Shown here: positions 48,546 through 56,752 of the stretch, in pieces
Layout: each line of letters starts with the position of its first letter
Position numbering within the stretch: the stretch's first letter is position 1
DNA from: Parasphingorhabdus sp.
GTDB taxonomy: Bacteria; Pseudomonadota; Alphaproteobacteria; Sphingomonadales; Sphingomonadaceae
Direction: 5' to 3'
DNA: 64,000 nt
NCBI GenBank assembly: GCA_030373505.1
Contig: JAUCYS010000001.1
Coordinates: forward strand, 248,001-312,000
Made by a program: the position numbers and the translations under genes
The notes under the pieces: model-generated
What the model was told of the DNA's origin: nothing
The model's database searches: none
The model's input: the letters and a program-made list of their open reading frames with translations, nothing else

Positions 48546-48653
48546 GCATTTTCTCCCGTCGCCCGAATTATGACACGGGAGGGGCGGTTTTAGATTGCGA
48601 TATTCGCCCAATATTGTTGGTATTTTGGCATAAATGACCCTAAAAACGGCAAT
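48546..48653. promoter_or_regulatory. Divergent control region between megL and the Lrp-type gene
   Basis: AT-rich compared with its surroundings. CCAA-N5-TTGG lies at 48608-48620, and AATA/TATT half-sites occur around it. Both promoters and the likely binding site of the Lrp-type protein should be here. Read by eye; no consensus scoring was done. Confidence 0.5.
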
Positions 48654-49112
48654 ATGGATACAAAAGATCGACAAATCATCCGCGAGCTGCAGAAAAATGG
48701 CCGGCTTACGAATCTGGAACTGGCGGAGCGGGTCAATCTGTCGCCTTCACCCTGCTTGCGGCGTCTGAGAAATCTGGAGACCACGGGTGTCATTCAGGGC
48801 TATGCCGCGCTTGTTGACCAGAAGGCCTATGGGGTTCCGCTGACGGTGTTTGTCAGCGTCGCGCTGGAAAAACATTCCAGAGCGGCGGTGCGCTCCTTTG
48901 AAGAGAAGATTGGCGAGATTGATGCGATATTGGATTGTTTCCTGACCACCGGCGATGCCGATTATATGCTGCGGGTGGTGGTCGCCGATCTCGAAGTCTA
49001 CGAGCGCTTCGTACGAACGGAACTGCACGCGCTTCCCGGCATCCGCTCCATCGATTCCCGTTTCGCTTATGGCGTGGTCAAGAGCACCCATGTCTATCCG
49101 GAAGTAAAATGA
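48654..49112 (+). CDS. Lrp/AsnC-family transcriptional regulator
   Basis: 152 aa. N-terminal winged helix-turn-helix (DRQIIRELQKNGRLTNLELA then LSPSPCLRRLRNLE) and C-terminal RAM ligand-binding domain. Members of this group next to megL/mdeA genes respond to sulfur amino acids or branched-chain acids. Divergent arrangement points to control of megL and itself. It ends 82 bp from the stop of the minus-strand TPR protein. Confidence 0.93.
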   Translation: MDTKDRQIIRELQKNGRLTNLELAERVNLSPSPCLRRLRNLETTGVIQGYAALVDQKAYGVPLTVFVSVALEKHSRAAVRSFEEKIGEIDAILDCFLTTGDADYMLRVVVADLEVYERFVRTELHALPGIRSIDSRFAYGVVKSTHVYPEVK

Positions 49113-49194
49113 TTTTGCCGGAAGTTCGCTGGCCGGTGCGCGCAGAGTTCGGCAGGGCGGGACAGAGCATGTCGCAACGCCGCATTCTTGCGGT

Positions 49195-50151
49195 TTAAAG
49201 TCCCAGCGCCGTCGCCGCCTCCCGGATCCGTTTCGCTTCCGCCCCGTCATTCTTGAACGCCGCCAGGCCGCGGGCAAGGGCCTGTTTCGCCTGCGCCGTC
49301 TGGCCCAGTTGCATGCGGCTGCGCATCAGTGTGATCCAGCCGTTGGCATTATCGGGATTGGCCTGCAGTTTCTTGTCGAGGCCTTCAACCATATTGGCGA
49401 TCATCGCTTCCTGCTGGCCAGGTGGGAGAGCAGCGGCGGCCTGCATCTGCTCGCGCGTCGGGCCCGGGATCGCGGCGGTGGCGACCGCAGGGCCGTCGGT
49501 GGCAATGCCGCCGGTTGGCGCGGCGGGGGTTGCCCTGGCGAGCCGGGCGGCGACATCAATGCCTTCCTTTTCCGCGACCTGCCCGATCACGCGGCGGATA
49601 TCTGCGGCATAGGGGGCATCGGCGGGCGTGTCCTCCAGCAGCGCGAACCAGTCATTGATCGCGCCCTTGTGATCGCCGGAAATATCCTTCTGCACCGCGA
49701 GGAAATAGCGCGCCCGCGGGTCCTTCGCGTCCTGTTTCAGCGCATTGCGGAATGCATCGACCGCATCCGGGGGAACCTGCTGGCCGTCGCTCGCCATTAC
49801 CAGGGCTTCGCCCAGCATCGACCAATATTCCGCATTTCCGGGATCGAGCGAGGTGGCCCGTTTCATCGCGGTGGCGGATTCGGCGAACTTGCCGGTTTCA
49901 AAATAGCTCCAGCCGAGCATCCGCCAGCTTTCGGCGTCATCGGGATTGTCCTGCAGCTTCTTTTCCAGGCCGGCGATGACTTCATCGACGCTTGGCGCCG
50001 CTTCGCTTTCGATTCCGCTGGCCGGGCCGGTCGCAGCGCTGTCGTCATTCATGCTGCGATAGACCTGCACCGCGATCGCCGCCAGCGCCAGCACAGCCGC
50101 CAGGATCAGAGCAATGCGGCCGATATTTATCGAAGCAGCGGATTTCGCCAT
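49195..50151 (-). CDS. Membrane-anchored TPR protein, CcmI/CycH-like
   Basis: 318 aa. One N-terminal membrane helix (IGRIALILAAVLALAAIAV) and then tetratricopeptide repeats: AESWRMLGWSYFETGKFAES, AEYWSMLGEALVM, and a second pair near the C-terminus (NANGWITLMRSRMQLGQ). A proline/alanine-rich linker joins the two halves. This is the layout of CcmI, which hands apocytochrome c to the heme lyase. It lies alone, divergent from the redox cluster with the decaheme protein. The ATG at 50151 has GAGGA 6 nt upstream. Confidence 0.8.
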   Translation of the reverse strand: MAKSAASINIGRIALILAAVLALAAIAVQVYRSMNDDSAATGPASGIESEAAPSVDEVIAGLEKKLQDNPDDAESWRMLGWSYFETGKFAESATAMKRATSLDPGNAEYWSMLGEALVMASDGQQVPPDAVDAFRNALKQDAKDPRARYFLAVQKDISGDHKGAINDWFALLEDTPADAPYAADIRRVIGQVAEKEGIDVAARLARATPAAPTGGIATDGPAVATAAIPGPTREQMQAAAALPPGQQEAMIANMVEGLDKKLQANPDNANGWITLMRSRMQLGQTAQAKQALARGLAAFKNDGAEAKRIREAATALGL

Positions 50152-50235
50152 GGTCATTCCTCAAGCTGTTGCGTGTCACGATATGCCCGCGCATGGATAA
50201 GGCGCGCTTTGCTAGCTGACAAGCGCCCAGATAGG

Positions 50236-50251
50236 TGTGATATTTTGCACT
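50236..50251. promoter_or_regulatory. CRP-like dyad upstream of the redox cluster, candidate
   Basis: TGTGA-TATTTT-GCACT: a perfect left CRP half-site with the right half sharing CAC of the TCACA consensus, at the standard 6 bp spacing. It lies 141 bp before the GTG start of the oxidoreductase and 84 bp before the start of the divergent TPR gene. Weak evidence by itself; noted because the next gene carries cyclic-nucleotide-binding domains. Confidence 0.3.
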
Positions 50252-50392
50252 GGCAATGAAGAGCCATTTTGGTAAGGTCCGGCGAAAGTTCAGTCTTTTG
50301 GGTCGCGCTACAACCGGGCATATCGCTGAACCGGGTCTGGAAAACGTATGAGGGTGCGTTGGACCGGGGAAGCAATGGGGGGAAGCAGGCGC

Positions 50393-52843
50393 GTGTCGGA
50401 CAAGTTTCGAGTAGCCATTATCGGGTCCGGACCAGCGGGCATGAGCGCAGCCGGGCGCGCTGCGCAGTTGAAGCTCAGGCATGTTCTGCTCGAGAAGACC
50501 GACCATCTGTCCGACACCATCTACAAATATCAGAAGGGCAAGCATGTCATGGCGACGCCGAGCCAGCTGGTGCTGCGCTCGGACATGGATTTCGACGCCG
50601 GCAAGCGCGAGGCGATCCTCGAAACCTGGGGCGCCCAGACCGCCAGCCATGGCGTCAATGTCATGTATAATGCCGAGCCGGTCAGAATCGAGGGTGAGGA
50701 AGGCAATTTCACCATCACGCTGAAAAATGGCGAGACGGTGCTGGCGGAAACGATCGTGATGGCGATCGGGACCCAGGGCAACCCCAATCTGATGCGCTGC
50801 CCCGGTGGCGACAACAAGCTGGTCCAGTATCAGCTCGACGATCCCGGCGAATATTATGACGAGCATATCACGGTGATCGGATCGGGTGACGCGGGAATCG
50901 AGAATGCGCTGGGGCTGGCCGCGGATGCGGCGCAGAATAATGTCGTCACCATTCTCAACCGCTCGGCCGAATTTGCCCGGGCCAAGAAAGCCAATGTCAA
51001 GCTGCTGATGGAAGCGGGCGAGCAGGGCAAGGTGATCATCCGCAACGAGACCACACCGGCCGAGGTCCGCGACGGCGAGCTGGTGCTGGAAACCCGCGAT
51101 GGCCAGGAAGTCATCAAGTGCGACCGGATCATCGCCCGCATGGGCAGCGCGCCGCCGCGCAAGTTCGTCGAGGAATGCGGCATAGAATTTACCAGCGAGG
51201 ACCGCGAGGCCTATCCCAAATTGTCGCCGGCGTTCGAGAGCACCAAGAAAGGCATTTATGTCATCGGCGCGCTGGCCGGTTATCCGCTGATCAAGCATTG
51301 CATGAACCAGGGCTATGACGTGATCGAGTTCATCAATGGCAACAAGGACCTGAAGCCGGCCGACGAACCGATCCTCGAAGCGAAATTCCGCGACTTGCCG
51401 GGACGCCGTTCGGTTGATCAATGGCTCGAATTCTTTCGCTCCAATGTGGTCATTCTCAACGATCTGTCGCCCTTGCAGATGCGGGAATTCATGCTCGACA
51501 GCGAGCCGCGCAGCTACGGCCGGGGCGAAGTGATCTTCGAGAAAAATGATCCGGGAAGCTCGCTCTTCGCTATCGCCGAGGGTTCGGTGCTGGTCGAGAT
51601 CAACCCCGATGACCCGTCGATCACGGTGCCGATCGAACAGGGCTCGATTTTCGGCGAGGTCGGCCTGATTTCCGGGCGGCGGCGCGGCGCAACGATCCGC
51701 GCGGCGGACGATGTCATTGTCGTGGAGATTTCGCGCACGGCGGCGCTTAAACTGCAGGCCTCCGTACCCGCGGCGAAGCGCAGGATTACCCAGATATCGA
51801 CGGAGCGGCAATTGCTGCAGATGTTCGGGTCAGGCCTGACCAGGGAAGATATTGCCGAGGTCGTCGAGACCAGCGAGATCCTCAATGTCCGCGCCGGCGA
51901 GGCGATTATCGAGGAGGGCGGTGAGGGCAACGATATTTACGTGATCCGGGTCGGGTCGATGGTGGTCGAGAAACAGATCGGCGGCAAGCCGGTGTTCCTG
52001 TCCTATCTGCCGGCCGGTTCCTATGTCGGCGAAATGACGCTGATCGCCGGCGGCTATCGCACCGCGACGGTCAAGGCCGCGATCAAGTCGGAAGTGATCA
52101 AGATCAACGGCGAAGCGTTCAAGAAGGTACTCGATGCGCACCCGGACCTGATGCGCAAGGCCAAGAAGGAAATGGCCGAGCGGCAGGATATCAACGCTTT
52201 TGTCGAGGCGAAGAAGGACAGTTTCTCGGGCGTCGTCGACATGTATTCGGGGATTGCCAATTTCCTGGTCGACAATGGCATTGGCGAGGCCACAGACGTG
52301 TTGCTGATCGACGAGAATCTGTGCGTCGGTTGCGACAATTGCGAGAAAGCCTGTGCCGACAGCCATGAGGGCCTGTCGCGGCTCGACCGCGAGGCAGGGC
52401 GCACCTATGCGCATCTGCATGTGCCGACCAGCTGCCGCCACTGCGAGCATCCGCACTGCATGTCCGACTGCCCGCCCGACGCGATCCACCGCGGTCCCGA
52501 TGGCGAGGTGTTTATCGACGACAGCTGTATCGGCTGCGGCAATTGCCAGCGCTATTGCCCTTATGGCGTGATCCGGATGGACAAGGTGCCGCCGAAGAAG
52601 CCGGGGCTGCTGAGCTGGCTGTTGCTTGGTGCGGGGCCGGGGCCGGGGGAGCCAGACAAGGCGTGGGCCAAGAAACACAGCGATCCTTCGGTGGAGAAGC
52701 CGAAGAAGGCGATCAAATGCGATATGTGCGCCGGGATCAAGGGGGGACCCGCATGTGTTCGCGCCTGTCCGACCGGGGCGGCGATCCGGGTGGCGCCGGA
52801 GGAATTTCTGACGGTGTCGAAGCTGGAAGGGGAGGAGGTGTGA
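50393..52843 (+). CDS. FAD/NAD(P) oxidoreductase fused to two cyclic-nucleotide-binding domains and a four-cluster ferredoxin
   Basis: 816 aa, cytoplasmic (no signal or membrane helix). Residues 1-320: thioredoxin-reductase-like flavoprotein with FAD site GSGPAGMSAAG near 11 and NAD(P) site GSGDAG at 163-168; the redox CxxC of thioredoxin reductase is absent. Residues ~370-455 and ~485-580: two cNMP-binding domains, each keeping the GE...R phosphate-binding cassette (FGEVGLISGRRRGAT; GEMTLIAGGYRTAT). Residues 644-792: sixteen cysteines in four [4Fe-4S] motifs, as in DmsB/HybA-type subunits (644/647/650/654; 681/684/689/693; 712/715/718/722; 776/779/788/792). GTG start with GGAAG upstream; an ATG at 50348 is an alternative. 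It heads the redox cluster. Confidence 0.93.
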   Translation: MSDKFRVAIIGSGPAGMSAAGRAAQLKLRHVLLEKTDHLSDTIYKYQKGKHVMATPSQLVLRSDMDFDAGKREAILETWGAQTASHGVNVMYNAEPVRIEGEEGNFTITLKNGETVLAETIVMAIGTQGNPNLMRCPGGDNKLVQYQLDDPGEYYDEHITVIGSGDAGIENALGLAADAAQNNVVTILNRSAEFARAKKANVKLLMEAGEQGKVIIRNETTPAEVRDGELVLETRDGQEVIKCDRIIARMGSAPPRKFVEECGIEFTSEDREAYPKLSPAFESTKKGIYVIGALAGYPLIKHCMNQGYDVIEFINGNKDLKPADEPILEAKFRDLPGRRSVDQWLEFFRSNVVILNDLSPLQMREFMLDSEPRSYGRGEVIFEKNDPGSSLFAIAEGSVLVEINPDDPSITVPIEQGSIFGEVGLISGRRRGATIRAADDVIVVEISRTAALKLQASVPAAKRRITQISTERQLLQMFGSGLTREDIAEVVETSEILNVRAGEAIIEEGGEGNDIYVIRVGSMVVEKQIGGKPVFLSYLPAGSYVGEMTLIAGGYRTATVKAAIKSEVIKINGEAFKKVLDAHPDLMRKAKKEMAERQDINAFVEAKKDSFSGVVDMYSGIANFLVDNGIGEATDVLLIDENLCVGCDNCEKACADSHEGLSRLDREAGRTYAHLHVPTSCRHCEHPHCMSDCPPDAIHRGPDGEVFIDDSCIGCGNCQRYCPYGVIRMDKVPPKKPGLLSWLLLGAGPGPGEPDKAWAKKHSDPSVEKPKKAIKCDMCAGIKGGPACVRACPTGAAIRVAPEEFLTVSKLEGEEV

Positions 52844-52881
52844 GACCGTCTCCTTGCCCTCAACCGGATCGCTATCCCCGC

Positions 52882-52952
52882 ACCGTTCGTGCTGAGCTTG
52901 TCGAAGCACCGCGTCTTGCCAGCTGTCCTTCGACAAGCTCAGGACGAACGGT
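52882..52952. repeat. Sphingomonad dispersed inverted repeat inside the redox operon
   Basis: Two 25 bp arms (52882-52906 and 52928-52952) are complementary with one mismatch, separated by 21 bp. The arm resembles CTTCGACAAGCTCAGGACGA, a repeat I know as dispersed in Sphingomonadales genomes. It lies 38 bp after the oxidoreductase stop and 42 bp before the next start, so the transcript would form a long hairpin between the two genes. Confidence 0.85.
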
Positions 52953-52994
52953 GGATATAGAGGCGGTAACCGCTCCGAACGGGAGTTTTGCCTG

Positions 52995-53876
52995 ATGGCC
53001 AGCAAAGCCATCAACGGCCAATCCGGTCGCAAGAAGGTCGCGATGCACGACGGCTTTCTCAAACATGCCGGCTATCGCTGGCTGAAGATTTCGGCGGCGA
53101 TCATGCTGGTCTGTATCGTCAGCTATATGTTCATCGACGTGTCGCCGCGCCACAATGGCGGCAGCTGGTACGGCTATACGCTGGGCACGATCGGTGCGCT
53201 GCTGATCCTGTGGCTGACCATGCTCGGGGTGCGCAAGCGGGCGATGACGCCGGGCTCGTGGTCGCTCAAGGCCTGGACCTCGGCGCATATCTATCTCGGC
53301 CTCAGCCTGATCGTGATCGGCACGCTGCACACCGGTTTCCAGCTCGGCTGGAACATCCACACCGCGGCCTATGTGTTCATGATGATCGTGATCATTTCCG
53401 GCATCGTCGGGATCTATTTTTACGTCACCATCCCGAAAGCGCTGTCCGACAATCGCGACGAGATGACGGAGACGGAAATGCTCGAAAATCTGCGCTCGCT
53501 CGACCGGCAGCTGCACGAGGCGGCGCAGCCGCTGTCGGCGGGCCATGCCGCGCTGGTGCTGCAGTCGCTCGAGCAGGATCCGTTTGGCGGCGGTTTCTTC
53601 CGGCGTATTTCCGGTCGCTATCCCGATTGCGCCACCCGCCAGGCGCAGGCGGACCTGCGCCGCGAGCGCGCCTATCAGCCCAAAATGGGTGGCGACGATC
53701 CGCTCGACAAGGTCGATGCATTGCTCGAGAAAAAGGAAGCGACGCTGGCCCGCGTCCGCCGCCACCTCAAGCTCAAGGCGATGTTGCAGGTGTGGCTGTT
53801 CGTGCACGTGCCGATGACCTTTGCCCTGATCGCTGCGCTCACCGCGCATATCATCAGCGTGTTTTTCTACTGGTAG
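52995..53876 (+). CDS. Five-helix membrane protein, probable diheme cytochrome b
   Basis: 293 aa. Membrane helices near 30-48, 61-79, 97-115, 124-144 and 264-292, with a ~115-residue charged cytoplasmic loop between the last two. His98 and His112 in helix 3 and His271 and His285 in helix 5 are each 14 residues apart, the spacing of the two bis-His hemes in cytochrome b of the bc1 complex. It is therefore likely to carry one heme b near each membrane face. I do not recognise a named family. It follows the oxidoreductase and precedes the decaheme protein by 15 bp, and would pass electrons between them. GGGAG precedes the ATG. Confidence 0.85.
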   Translation: MASKAINGQSGRKKVAMHDGFLKHAGYRWLKISAAIMLVCIVSYMFIDVSPRHNGGSWYGYTLGTIGALLILWLTMLGVRKRAMTPGSWSLKAWTSAHIYLGLSLIVIGTLHTGFQLGWNIHTAAYVFMMIVIISGIVGIYFYVTIPKALSDNRDEMTETEMLENLRSLDRQLHEAAQPLSAGHAALVLQSLEQDPFGGGFFRRISGRYPDCATRQAQADLRRERAYQPKMGGDDPLDKVDALLEKKEATLARVRRHLKLKAMLQVWLFVHVPMTFALIAALTAHIISVFFYW

Positions 53877-53891
53877 GATGGAGAGCCAAAT

Positions 53892-55697
53892 ATGACCTTC
53901 ATCGTTCGCCAGATCGCGACCACCGCCGATGGCCGGGAGATCATCCGGTCCCATCCCTTTGCAGCGGATGAAATCGGCATCGGCCGCAGCACGACCAATG
54001 CCATCCACCTGCCCGATCTCGCGGTCAATCCGGATCATGCGACGATCCGCAAACGCGACGATGGCCAGATAATCGTCGAAAGCACATCGGGCCAGAATTT
54101 CACGCTCGACGGCAAGCACCGGATTGCGGTCACCGTCGATCCTTCCGCAGGGGCGGAACTCGGCTTTGGCGGCCATGTGATCACCGTCAGCGAAGAGGGC
54201 GATGATGTTGTCCTGACCGTCAAGCGGGTCGAGGCGCTATCCGATTCCGCCGAAATTCGCAGCGAATCGACCCTCTACACGCTCAAGGGCCTGCTCCCGG
54301 GCAAGCGGATCAGCGCCTGGGGCTTTGTGGTGCTGGTGCTGGCGGCCTTTCTGGTCTGGCCGATTTACAGCTGGGCAACCTGGCGCGGGGTTGAGGAACG
54401 GCCGGATCAGTTCCACGCCGACACCATGTGGTCGTCCGGCGCCCTGAGCAGCGCTCACCATGCGCTCGAAAAGGACTGCCAGGCCTGCCATGTCGATGCC
54501 TTTGTCACCGTCAAGGACGAGACCTGCCTGACCTGTCACACAGGGGATGCGCATGATCATGCGGCCAAGCCGCGGCTGCTGGCCGCCCGCGGCGACCCGG
54601 AAGGGCTTGAGGTGATCGGTGCCGCCTTTGCCTCCGCCTTCAACAAGCCGCCGGGGAGGTGTGTCGAATGTCACAGCGAGCATGAGGGTGCCGGTGCTAT
54701 GGAACCGACAGCGCAGAAATTCTGCGCGGATTGCCACGACGGGATGGATGGGCGTTTGACCGATACAAAACTGGAAAATGCGTCCGACTTTGGTATTGCC
54801 CATCCGCAATTCCGGCCGGCCGTGCTGGTCAGCCCCGGCGGCAAGAACCCGCCGCGCACGCGGATCTCGCTCGATGACAAGCCGACCGAGAATAATGGTC
54901 TCAAATTTCCCCACGCCATGCATCTGTCGCGCACCGGCGGAGTCGCCCAGATGGGACGGCGGCTGTCGGCGGATTACGGTTTCGGCGATTCGCTGGTCTG
55001 CAAGGACTGTCATACGCCCGATGCCAACGGGGTGCGCTTCGAGCCGGTCGACATGAAGGAGGATTGCAGCATGTGTCACAGTCTCGCCTTTGACGAGATT
55101 GGCGGCACCGTCCGCACCTTGCGCCACGGCGAACCGGAAATGGTCCAGGCCGATCTGCGTGCTTATTATCGCTCGACAGGGCCGAGCCGGCCGATCAATC
55201 TCGGGGGCATGGCGCGGCGCCGTCCGGGGGCCGGCCACGAGGCCCGTGTGGCCAGCGACTATGCCCGTGCCGTCCGTTTCCGTCCGAGCCGTGCCAATCT
55301 CGCGATCCGCCAGGTCTTCTCGCCCGGCGGTGCCTGTTTCGACTGCCATGGCGTGACCCCGCCGACGGCAGCTGGCCGCGTCGACTATGGCATCAAGCCG
55401 GTCAGTCAGACCGATCGCTATATGCATAATGGCTGGTTCAGCCACGAAGCCCATAAAGAGGAAAGCTGCACCAGCTGTCACAACGCGCCTGCCTCGAAGA
55501 GCGCCGATGACCTGCTGTTGCCGGGAATCAAGACCTGCCGCGAATGCCATGGCGGCGAATTTCAGAAAACAGCGGATGTGCCGTCGACCTGTGCCATGTG
55601 CCACGATTATCATGCCGACGATGGCGCGCCCTGGCTGATCAGGGAAGAACAGAAGGACAAGCAGCAAAAGCCGGACCGACAGATTGTCCGCCGGTAG
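53892..55697 (+). CDS. FHA-domain decaheme cytochrome c, membrane-anchored
   Basis: 601 aa. Residues 1-112: FHA domain with GRSTTNAIHLPD (31-42) and NPDHA replacing the usual SRxHA, so the phosphothreonine-binding Arg, Asn and His are kept. Residues ~142-162: single membrane helix, cytoplasmic N-terminus. Residues 196-571: ten CxxCH heme sites (196, 212, 257, 278, 370, 392, 482, 526, 549, 567), with extra His as in the cytochrome c3 type (FPHAMH, FSHEAH) that may serve as distal ligands. The hemes must lie in the periplasm, where heme is attached. GGAGAG precedes the ATG. The combination of FHA and multiheme c in one chain is unusual. Confidence 0.93.
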   Translation: MTFIVRQIATTADGREIIRSHPFAADEIGIGRSTTNAIHLPDLAVNPDHATIRKRDDGQIIVESTSGQNFTLDGKHRIAVTVDPSAGAELGFGGHVITVSEEGDDVVLTVKRVEALSDSAEIRSESTLYTLKGLLPGKRISAWGFVVLVLAAFLVWPIYSWATWRGVEERPDQFHADTMWSSGALSSAHHALEKDCQACHVDAFVTVKDETCLTCHTGDAHDHAAKPRLLAARGDPEGLEVIGAAFASAFNKPPGRCVECHSEHEGAGAMEPTAQKFCADCHDGMDGRLTDTKLENASDFGIAHPQFRPAVLVSPGGKNPPRTRISLDDKPTENNGLKFPHAMHLSRTGGVAQMGRRLSADYGFGDSLVCKDCHTPDANGVRFEPVDMKEDCSMCHSLAFDEIGGTVRTLRHGEPEMVQADLRAYYRSTGPSRPINLGGMARRRPGAGHEARVASDYARAVRFRPSRANLAIRQVFSPGGACFDCHGVTPPTAAGRVDYGIKPVSQTDRYMHNGWFSHEAHKEESCTSCHNAPASKSADDLLLPGIKTCRECHGGEFQKTADVPSTCAMCHDYHADDGAPWLIREEQKDKQQKPDRQIVRR

Positions 55698-55724
55698 CGC
55701 AATGAAACACAAGGGAGGGCGCCC

Positions 55725-56573
55725 ATGCTGATCGCGCAGATCACGGATATCCATCTGGGCTTCGACCCCGACAATCCGGCCGAATTCAATCGCAAGCGGC
55801 TCGACCAGGCGATTCGGACGATCTGCGCGATGACCCCGCAACCTGATCTGTTGCTGGCCACCGGCGATCTTGTCGATCGCGGTGATCTGGAAAGCTACCG
55901 CCGGCTTGAAAATGCGCTGTCGGTCGTGCCCTTCCCGGTCCATATGTGCCTCGGCAACCACGATCTGCGCGCCCCGTTCCGCAAGCAATTTGCCGATGTG
56001 CCCGCGCCGGACGGCTTCATCCAGTATGAAGTCGACACCCCGGCGCTGCGGCTGTTGATTCTGGATACGCTGGAGGAGGGCCGGCACGGCGGTGCCTTTT
56101 GCGAAACCCGCGCGGCATGGCTGTCGGCGCGGCTTGCCGAACAGACCGACAAGCCGACGATCCTGATCCTGCATCATCCGCCGGTGGACAGCGGCATCGA
56201 GTGGATGACCACCCATCCGGACGAACCCTGGGTTACGCGGCTGGCCGACACGCTCGCAGGCCATGATCAGGTCAAGGGCATGATCAGCGGGCATCTGCAC
56301 CGCAATATTTCGGCCTGGTGGGGGGATATCAGCCTGGCGGTCTGTGCCTCGACCGCGCCGCAGGTGGCGCTGGACCTGAGCCCGATTGACCCCGACCATC
56401 CCGACGGCCGCAAGATGATCGTCGCCGACCCGCCGGCGATCGCGCTGCATTACTGGAACGGGCGCCAGCTGATCAGCCATTTCGAAAATGCCGAGGACCA
56501 TGTCATGCTGGCCCGCTATGACGAACATCTGCAGCCGCTGGTGCGCGCGCTGCTGGCCGAGCGGCCCGAATAG
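55725..56573 (+). CDS. Metallophosphoesterase, CpdA-like class III cyclic-nucleotide phosphodiesterase
   Basis: 282 aa, cytoplasmic. Bimetal calcineurin-type site: Asp8 and His10 (TDIH), Asp48 (GDLVDRG), Asn78/His79 (GNHD), His in LHHPP and GHLH. Closest in layout to CpdA, which hydrolyses cAMP, and to glycerophosphodiester enzymes of the same family. AGGGAGG precedes the ATG, 27 bp after the decaheme gene. Next to a protein with two cNMP-binding domains, a role in lowering the cyclic nucleotide that controls it is an attractive inference. Confidence 0.9.
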   Translation: MLIAQITDIHLGFDPDNPAEFNRKRLDQAIRTICAMTPQPDLLLATGDLVDRGDLESYRRLENALSVVPFPVHMCLGNHDLRAPFRKQFADVPAPDGFIQYEVDTPALRLLILDTLEEGRHGGAFCETRAAWLSARLAEQTDKPTILILHHPPVDSGIEWMTTHPDEPWVTRLADTLAGHDQVKGMISGHLHRNISAWWGDISLAVCASTAPQVALDLSPIDPDHPDGRKMIVADPPAIALHYWNGRQLISHFENAEDHVMLARYDEHLQPLVRALLAERPE

Positions 56574-56752
56574 CCCCGAACAGCGATCTCCGGCGATGTT
56601 GTTCATCGCCGGTAAAATGTCGTTCGTCTAATAATTGATTTCCTGCGAAACCTTTTTTGCGTTTCCCCCCGGCTTTGGGTAGACCATTCCCAATTGCGCC
56701 TTGCGCGCTTGCCTCGACCCGCAGCCGCGGTCCGATATCTGGAGAGATTTTT

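Noticed and set aside
54237-56606. 789-codon minus-strand frame over the decaheme and phosphodiesterase genes
   Set aside because: Shadow frame; the plus strand has ten CxxCH motifs, a phosphoesterase site and good ribosome sites.
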